64,000 bases of DNA from Chelydra serpentina (taxonomy: Eukaryota; Chordata; Testudines; Chelydridae): the NCBI GenBank assembly GCA_037349315.1, contig JBAIAC010000218.1, positions 496,001 through 560,000 of the forward strand, read 5' to 3'. The notes beneath the pieces were generated by a model. The model saw only the letters and a program-made list of their open reading frames with translations, was not told where the DNA came from and made no database searches. This document shows positions 56,955 through 64,000 of the stretch, piece after piece. Each line of letters starts with the position of its first letter. The first letter of the stretch is position 1. The translations under genes and the position numbers were made by a program.

Positions 56955-57755
56955 ATGTTGGGGGCTCTTTGCCTGGGCCTGCTGCTCGCCGTCCTTGCAA
57001 CCCCCGGCCTCGCCAGGCCGGACCCCCACCAGCTGGGCCGCGCGCCGGGCCCCGAGGAGCAGCCGCGGAGGAGCAGCGGGACGGACCCGGTCCCCGTCCG
57101 GAGAGACTTGCTCGGGGCCCTGTCTCCGGACCAGAAGCACCTCATGGCCAAATTCCTGCCCCACATCTACGCAGGTAGGAGCCGCAGCGGGGCCAGCGCC
57201 AGGCCTGACCCCCTCCCCTGCCCTGGCTCTTGCACCCGCTTGTCTCGCACGCCCCTCCCAGCCCAAAATGGCTCCCGCGCAGGGGCCCCTGGTGCCTCCA
57301 CTCATGGGCAGCCACCTCTGGGGTGGGACACGGCTGCTGGGACACCCCAGGGTAGTTTAGGGCAGGACCTGGGGGATTGGTGCTCGGGGGAGGGGACAGG
57401 TTGGCTCCCCGCCCTCCCCCCGATGCCGCTCAGCTGCAGGTCAGCTCAGGCGTGCGTTGCCCACGCTTGGCCGTGCCCCAACTGCTCTGGCTTCAGTTCC
57501 CCAGCAAGGGAGGGGGGGTAACCAGCTGACTGGGTTGCCCCTGCCCCCCCCCCCCCGAGGGCCCTCTGTGCGGGTTAGGGGGTGACGCCCGCTGGCTCTG
57601 GGCAGGGGGGTTAATCGGTATCTCTGTTGCCTCTCTCGGCAGAGCTGGCAAACCGGGAGGGCCACTGGCACGAGGACGATGCCCTGGGCCCCCTGCACGA
57701 CCGCGACTATCCCGGCTGGATGGACTTCGGACGCCGGAGCCTAGCCGACGCCTAG
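56955..57755 (+). CDS. GAST: Preprogastrin
   Basis: Coding exons 56955-57174 and 57643-57755, joined GCAG|AG, give 110 residues. Gastrin is an antral hormone that acts on the CCK2 receptor to stimulate acid secretion. Residues 1-20 are a signal peptide (LGLLLAVLATPGLA). Arg-Arg at 49-50 should release a peptide of exactly 52 residues (51-102) that starts DLLGALSPDQ, contains FLPHIYAELANR and ends DRDYPGWMDF. Gly103 then provides the C-terminal amide and Arg-Arg 104-105 the cleavage, followed by a short SLADA flank. The core FLPHIYAEL and the YP-WMDF end resemble chicken gastrin. Tyr is seven residues from the end, as in CCK, with Pro after it. The position between EIF1 and HAP1 identifies the gene as gastrin rather than CCK. 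A noncoding exon precedes it. Confidence 0.95.
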
Positions 57756-57892
57756 AGGAGCCGCGTCCCCCGGAGCTTGGCTCCGCCCTGCCTGAGGGGG
57801 CGGGGCAGGAGCTGCAGGCTCCGCCCTCAGTCTCATCTATTTAAGCGTGTCCCACTTGACCGTGTCTTCAAAGCCCTTCGCGGCTGCTCCCC

Positions 57893-57898
57893 AATAAA
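57893..57898 (+). terminator. GAST: Gastrin polyadenylation signal
   Basis: AATAAA about 138 bases after the gastrin stop. The transcript should end near 57915 with a short 3' UTR. Confidence 0.85.
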
Positions 57899-57915
57899 AT
57901 CTGCTCCGTGTAACC

Positions 57916-59541
57916 CCTGTGGTAGCTGGTCTCTCCCGCCGCCTCGTGGCTGCGCCCTGACCTCAGCCAGATGGGGCCTGGCAGGAGGCCAAAGCAGGAC
58001 ACCGGGGTCCTGCCCCCTGCCATGTCCCCTCCCAGGGCCTCACTTCCCCCCAGTGAGTGGGGCGGGACGAGCGGCTTTAGGGGCTGAGGCCACATCCCCC
58101 TACACCGCTGGCATCCACCGGCAGCGCACGAGCCGAGCCCCAGGGGAAGGGGCCGGCTAGGCCTTCAGCCCCACCTGGGTGCCCGGGGGGTCTAGCTCTC
58201 CCTAGAACTGGCGTCCACACTGAGACTCCCAGCCCGGGTTTGCGCCTGGCGGGGGATGGGGACGGGCAGCTCTCCCCACAGGATGGGGGTGGCGCGAGCA
58301 GGCAGCGGGCACCAGTGGGCACTTACTGGGGCTCAGCTAGCCCTGGGCAGCCTTGAACCCAGGGCAGGCAGCTCCCATCCTGGGCCGAGGCCAGCTGCCC
58401 CACCTGCGGCCAAGGCCCAGTAATTCATGTTCATTTATTCTTCTGAAGCCAGTGCTGCCGCTCGCCCTCCCCCTTCTGCTCACGTTACAACTAAAGAAGA
58501 TAAACTGGGAGGGGGGGGGGGGGGGGGAGAGGCAAAAGCTGCAACCAGAAAACCAATCAACACATGCACACAATTAAAAAGCCAAGGCCCAGCCTGGGGC
58601 TCCAGTCCCCTCTTTATGGCCACAGGGGGGGCAGCCTGCACCGGGGGGAGCTGGTTCCCCTAGGGGCCAGGCCATGCGGTAGGTGGGTGGTGTGAAGATG
58701 GGGTAGGGAAGTCGAGGGGCCTCAGAGGTTCCAGCCCTGGGGGGTGAGGGCAGCAGCAGGTGGAGCTGGGTCATAGGGCCGCTCCCTGGCCAGCCTGGGC
58801 CAGCAAGGCCTGATGCCTGTTGCTCCTCCCCAGCAGCAGCTGCCCTCCCCCTGCCCCATCACTTTTCTTGCCCCCGAGCCCTGCTTGTTCCGGACGCACT
58901 GGCTGAGGCCCGAGAACGAGCGGCGAGGCAGCCCGACAATCCCCCGACTTCAGGAGCTGAAGGAAACCAAGTCCAGGATTTGTCATAAACCGGCCCTGGC
59001 CCGGGCCCGGGCAGAGGCTGCCAGAGCTCAGCTGCCGGGCCAGGCCTGTCAGGCTAAGAGCTTTGCGCTCAGCCCCAAGCAGCTGCAGAGCACAGGGAGG
59101 GGCGGGGGGGGAGAGATCATGCTTGCAGGGGTATTTCAATCAAGCCATCAGCCACCCTCACTGCAGGACGCCTCAGCAGGGGGAGCTGCTTTAGTCCAGT
59201 CGCCTGGGGGGGGGGGGTGACCCTGCAGCACCCCCCCCTTCCCCCCCCCCATGAGGGCCCTGCAGTGTTTGCCGGGGGTGGGGCCCACACACCTGGCCCC
59301 AGCAAGGGGCAAGACAGCCAAGCAGCTGACCCTGCCAATCCCCCCCCCCCCGCCTCACCCCTGCTTCGCTGAGCCCAGGGGGCCAGCACCAGAGCCCCCA
59401 CCCACTGCTGGGAGCTCGTCCTGGCCCGGCCCATCACACGCCGCAAACCCCTCCCTTGAGGGGTCCGGCCCCACAGGCCCCCCCGCCCTGCGCGGCTGGC
59501 ACCACAAACAGCAGGCTGGAGCCGGGTTCAAGCACGTCGTG
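57916..59541. other. Region between convergent gastrin and HAP1-like genes
   Basis: GC-rich DNA with a 17-base poly-G tract (58511-58527) and a second minus-strand AATAAA at 58434-58439, which could be an alternative end of the HAP1-like transcript. No coding exon could be supported. Confidence 0.5.
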
Positions 59542-59547
59542 TTTATT
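59542..59547 (-). terminator. HAP1: Probable polyadenylation signal of HAP1-like gene
   Basis: AATAAA on the minus strand, about 1.6 kb after the stop codon of the HAP1-like gene. The intervening 59548-61148 would be its 3' UTR, which contains a 21-base poly-G tract (59566-59586) close to the end and another G run at 60749-60765. Confidence 0.55.
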
Positions 59548-61148
59548 TCACCAGCAAGACACAGCGGGGGGGGGGGGGGGGGGGGGTCACACCAGCTGGT
59601 GCAGAGACAGGTCGAACAGAGCACGACTTGGGGAGCAGCAGAGCTGCATACAACAGGGGAGCCAGAGAGCCACACCCCCAGCAGCATGCAAGCCCCGCCC
59701 CCTGCCAGGAGGGGGCGGAGCCTTCACTCAGTAGCTTAGTGTATTGATACAAGACACAACAAAAGTTCAAAAATCTCCGTGTTTTAAAACGGCCGGTCGG
59801 CTGCTGGCCAGGGCCGCGCCCGCTGGGTGCTGGGAAATCACGCCCAGCCTTGCCCCCGCGGCCTGCGAGTACGGGCCGGTTCCCGGCAGGGCTGTTCCGC
59901 TATGGTACAATATCAACAGTAGAGCAGGGCCCCCAGGACGGACCAGAACATCCTGCATTCCCGCCCCCCCCACCCCCGAGAGCAGATTTCTTCTCCCTGC
60001 CAGGCCAGGACATTAACGGGACAAGAGTCACTGCCCCCTCTCCCCCTGGAACCACATTGCCTGTTCCTCAGCTAAGTCCTAAGCCGCCCCCCCCCACCCC
60101 CAACTCCCCTCGACAGCCAGGGGCACAAGACCCAGCCTCCCCCCCACCCCACATTTGGCTAAGAGCGAGTGTGGGGAGGGAGATCAGGCAGTGACTGGAG
60201 CCAGCAGCACCATATACATGTAAACCCGCCCTGAGCCGCTTCCCTGCCGGCGGTTCCAGGGGCAGACCCCGCCCCGTGCTTCGGCCCAAGGCACGTGCAG
60301 GGCTCGGGGAGGGGGCTAGAACCCCCCGGCGCAGGGGCTGTGCAAACATCCCTCCCCGGAGCCGCTGCCCCTCAGCCCCAGAGCTTCCAGACCTAATTGT
60401 GGGAGCCTGGCCCCCCACCCTGCCACCCAGGAGCAGCAGAGGGGGAGATGCTGCTGTCCTGCAGTGGGAGCTGGGAGGGGGAGGATGGATCATTGGGAGA
60501 TGGGACAGGCAGCACTAGCTGTACCAAGGTCCCCCAGGAACCCCCTGGCCCCAGTGTGGGCTCAGTGCTCCCCCAGCTGGCAGGGCAGCTAGGCTAGTGC
60601 TGCGGGCGGGAGCGGGGGTGCGAAGAGAAAACAGCCCGGCTCCACCCACCTGCTCTGAAGAGACCAGAGCCCACTTCTTTCCACCCAGCGCTGAGGCCCA
60701 GCTCAGCAGAGCGGCCCTGGGGCTTCGCCCCCTTGGCACAGGGCATGCGGGGGGGGGGGGGGGGGTTGCTATGAGCCCCCCCCCACGGGACACAGCCCCT
60801 AGGCCCAGCTGAGGTGCCTATTAAACTGCAGCAGCCAATGCACCTGTTGTCGCTGCCACTCAGTAAATGGTCACCCCACCCCCCAGCACCTGTGCCCCTC
60901 CCCACGCTGGGGACCCACCACCAGTGTCTGGAAATAAGTTAAGACGACAGAGCAGAGCCCTCTGCTGAGACCAGCTCCCGCCAGCAGCCAAGACACGGAC
61001 GGATCATCGCTCGCACCCCCGGCTGGAACGGGCTCTGGGGAGGGGGAGATGGGGAGGCCCAGGAGGGAGCCGTGTTGCTCTGCAGGGGGTCGTGTCCCAG
61101 CCGGGAGGCTCACGGGCTTCCCTTAGCGGCAGAGTCCCCAGAACCAGC

Positions 61149-64000
61149 TCACGGCCGCATGGTGGGGGCCGGTGTCCCGGGGGGCTGCCTGCCCTCCCCT
61201 CCGCCCCGGAAGGACACCTCTCCTCGGGCCACCACTTTGTCCAGTCTCAGTCTCTTCAGCTTCTCCACCAGGTTCCAGCTGAAGATGTTGCTTTTGTTCT
61301 GGGATCCGCCTGGCCCAGCGGCCCCGCCGTCATCCAGCCCGGGGGCGCTGGGGAAGGGCCGAGCCGAGCCTGAGCCGCCCAGAGACCTTCCCCCCAGGCT
61401 GTCCCACTGCTCCCTCGAGGGGGAAAGCCAGGAGGGGAGCTCCGGCGGCCGGAGCGCAGCCAGGGCGTTGCCAGCTCGCACCGAGGCCGAGATGCCATGT
61501 TCCAGCAGCAGCGTGACGAGTCCCAGAGGCGCTGCCAGCGGCCTGGGGCCAGGCTTCAGAGCCAGGGGCACGGGGCCAGCGGCACTCAGCCTCTCAAAGG
61601 GCCCACAAGAGGGCACGACTGTATTATAAAGACTGGGGGGGGGGGGGGGGGGGAAGAGAAAGAGAGAGAGCTGGTCAGTACAAGGAGGTGGCTGCCCCCT
61701 CTCTGGGGTGAGCTTCCCCCACAGTGCCCTGGCTCTGGTGTGCCCCATGCCCCCCCCCCCCCCAGCCCTGTGCTTTGGGCCAAGCTCCGGACTCCTGGGT
61801 TCCGTCCTGGACTCGCTCTGGGACCTGGGGTCATCCTGAGCCCCCAGGGGCCCTGACTGTCCCGGTGCCACGGGCTCCCAGCCCAGCACCGTGGGAACAG
61901 TGTGCCCCGGCCAAGCCAGCTCCCCTTGCGAACGCCCATTGCCAGCACTGAAGGGATTTGCCCCTGGTGCAGCCCTGGGTGAGACCTGGCAGAGCGAAGG
62001 GGGTCTGTCCGGACAGTGCCTAGCGCTGCCCCAGGGGACGGAGCTCCTCTTTCCAGGCACCGGCCCCGTTAGCTTAACGAATCCTTCACCGTTAACCTGC
62101 AGCAGCCAGCACCCCCCTTAGCCAAGTCACCCCAGGTGCTGAGCCCACAGCGAGTTTGGGACCCCCTTGCCCAGGGTGGGGGCAGCACCTCCCGCCCGCT
62201 GCCCGCCACGTTAGTCTCGTTAGGCCTAGAGAGAAGAGGGAGGGTGGGTTAATGGCACAGCCTGTGTCCCAGGCAGCTACTGGTTAGTGGGTTAGTTGGT
62301 GCTCCCCGGAGGCAGAGACTGGACCCAGGCTGCCCCCCACCCCCCACATGCAGGAGGGGCCCGACCTACATACGGAGCATGGCACTGCCAGGGCCCCCCC
62401 CCTCCCCTAATGGAGACAACAGCTGCCCGTTCCCCCACGCCCCAGCGCCGGGCCCAGCTCCGACTGGCTCGGCAGCCGCCAGGAGCAGCCTCCCGCTGGC
62501 TCTTTAGGGAGCGGCGATTCTTAGCCAGAAACCCGCATGACCGGGAAGGCGGGTTTGCCAGGCCCTGAGCGCAGCTGGGAACCAAGCCAGGCACGAATCC
62601 CCACGCAGCCATGGGGGGACATGCAATGGGGCACCTGGGGGGGGGGGGGGGAGGAGCAGCCTGGCCCAGCCTCTGCAGTCCAGTCCAGCGGTGACCCCAC
62701 TCACACCTCGCAGCCGGCGGGGGGGGGCAGACTCGGGGGACGGCCTAGACCTGACCCAGAGCAGGGGCCAGCTGGCGAGAGCCCCGTTCATTGCCTTTCC
62801 TCGCCCCTGCTCTGTAAGCCCCTGGGATCCTGCCCAGACAGGCGGCCGGCCGTGTGCACGTCCCCCGCCCCCCGTGCTCGGTGTCTGTGGGGCTGCCGCG
62901 CCCGGCTCTGCCCGCGTGATACGGGGACTCTTACGTTGGCACCGAGCGCCTCTCAGAGCATCAGGGGCTGTGGGAGGCGCCTGCCCCAGGAGTGTCGCTG
63001 CCTAGAACCAGGAGCCAACAGAGCAGCCCGATGGGGGCGGGGGAGAAAAGGAGACAGGTTAGAGAGGGGCTGATTGGCTCGTAGGGGGACGATGGGGAGG
63101 GGAGGGCGGGGCCCTGGCCGCCTTACCTGGGCGTCACCGTGGTGATCTCCTTGCTGGGGTGTAGGATGCGGCAGGTGGTGATGGTGAATGTAGATGGAGT
63201 CTGGGGGAGGTTGTTAATGGAGGAGTGGAACACTGGCATGGACAGGAGACACGGGGTTAATGGATGGGTGGGGGATGGACACACAGACCTGAGCACAAGT
63301 GAAAACCCAGGGAGGGGGCCCAGGGCTGACTGCAGCACGTGTGGCCAGTGGGGACCAGGGAGGCAGAAGTGGGCAGGTGCAGGGAGACCCAGGCCGGCTC
63401 TCGGAGTCGTGGGCTCTGTAGGGCTCCCGAGGTGAATATCCACCCCTGGCTGGGTTCCCGCACGCCCCTTCCTGAGCAGACCTGGGGCCCCTTTGCACAC
63501 CAGGCCTACACGGCTGAACGAGAGCAGCTCCCTGGGGTGAGAGAGTCTGGGGGGCCAGAGCACCTGATGGGGACTGGTGGGGGCACAGCTGCCCAGCAAG
63601 AGACTGGGGAGATGGCCAGACGCAGAGCGTCCAACGCGGATGACCGAGACAAGATGGACGTGCAGACAGACACGGGAAGGAGAGACGGTGGCAGGTGTTG
63701 GGGCGGGGGAAGAAGTCCTGGAAGCACCTGGATGGGTTGGAGCAAAGGACGCATGGAGAGTCCCGCTAGCCAGGCAGGGCCAGGCTGATTCCTGCCTGCT
63801 GCTGGCTCAGGGTCCCGCCAGGGCAGGCTCACACCCACCCCCCATCGGCCCCCACTCACCACCCGAGCAGCCCTTGGCTTTGGAAGGCGTCGAGGCCGCG
63901 AGTGCCGGGAAGGCGCTCAGGTCCACGTCGTCCTCCTCGAGGTCATTCAGGTTGTAGACCTCCTCCAGGTCCACGTCCAGCTGCCGGAAGTCTTTGGTGA
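61149..64000 (-). CDS. HAP1: TRAK/HAP1-family protein, last three coding exons (C-terminal part)
   Basis: Coding exons in gene order: 63860-64000 (continues beyond the window), 63127-63232 and 61149-61632. They join in frame to 241 complete visible residues. HAP1 and TRAK proteins are adaptors that link kinesin and dynein to vesicles and mitochondria; HAP1 binds huntingtin. The first exon has an acidic stretch (DFRQLDVDLEEVYNLNDLEE). The second has TFTITTCRILHPSKEITTVT, a TRAK-like box that continues across the splice into SLYNTVVPSCGPFERL. The last has a TRAK-like LGLVTLLLEHGISASV and ends with a basic WNLVEKLKRLRLDKVV segment before the stop. The name HAP1 rests mainly on position next to gastrin, as in mammals, with family membership from remembered TRAK motifs. 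The last exon's acceptor has a pure poly-C tract. The N-terminal coiled coils are outside the window. Confidence 0.75.

Noticed and set aside
56955..57755. Cholecystokinin rather than gastrin
   Set aside because: The C-terminus is CCK-like, but the FLPHIYAEL core, the 52-residue layout and the position between EIF1 and a HAP1-like gene identify gastrin.
61149..62060. 303-codon minus-strand frame as a single-exon protein
   Set aside because: Only its last 160 codons are exon; the upstream part is intron ending in a poly-C acceptor that joins in frame to the exon at 63127-63232.

Overview
The window is vertebrate genomic DNA, most likely from a turtle (class: inference). It has split genes with GT-AG introns, AATAAA signals, a CpG-island promoter and no bacterial-style gene packing. 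The turtle call rests on the dispersed repeats: CR1 3'-end fragments, tRNA-derived SINEs with a CORE/MIR-like middle, and several short hAT- and Tigger-like non-autonomous transposons, together with a gastrin and keratins that look non-mammalian. I recognised these repeats from memory of reptile genomes; no database was searched.

The gene order is: type I keratin (- strand, only exon 1 inside the window, 502-1092); a 30 kb stretch without genes; a second, complete type I keratin (- strand, nine coding exons, 30997-37415); 8 kb of intergenic DNA; EIF1 (+ strand, four exons, 45671-47283); 8.7 kb of intergenic DNA; gastrin (+ strand, one non-coding and two coding exons, about 56127-57910); and the 3' end of a TRAK/HAP1-family gene (- strand, last three coding exons, 61149-64000). 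This matches the conserved end of the mammalian type I keratin cluster (KRT17 - EIF1 - GAST - HAP1), which is the strongest support for the gene names.

The two keratins are independent structural genes for intermediate filaments. The first has a glycine-loop head of the K14/K15/K17 epidermal kind. The second has a short head and tail, an extra intron inside coil 1A and several changed consensus residues. EIF1 is the start-codon selection factor. Its own ATG sits in a poor context, as expected for its known feedback control. The gastrin gene encodes a 110-residue precursor with a predicted 52-residue amidated gastrin whose C-terminus resembles CCK-8.

The gene-poor 30 kb holds four large GC-rich minisatellites (about 9.56-10.10, 22.35-22.92, 26.70-27.93 and 30.30-30.76 kb) and many transposon remnants. 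A fifth minisatellite (71-bp unit) lies in an intron of the second keratin. Long open frames across these minisatellites are by-products of the repeat units, not genes. The most interesting non-coding signal is a pair of perfect p53/p63-type decamers at 2534-2562, about 1.3 kb upstream of the first keratin promoter.
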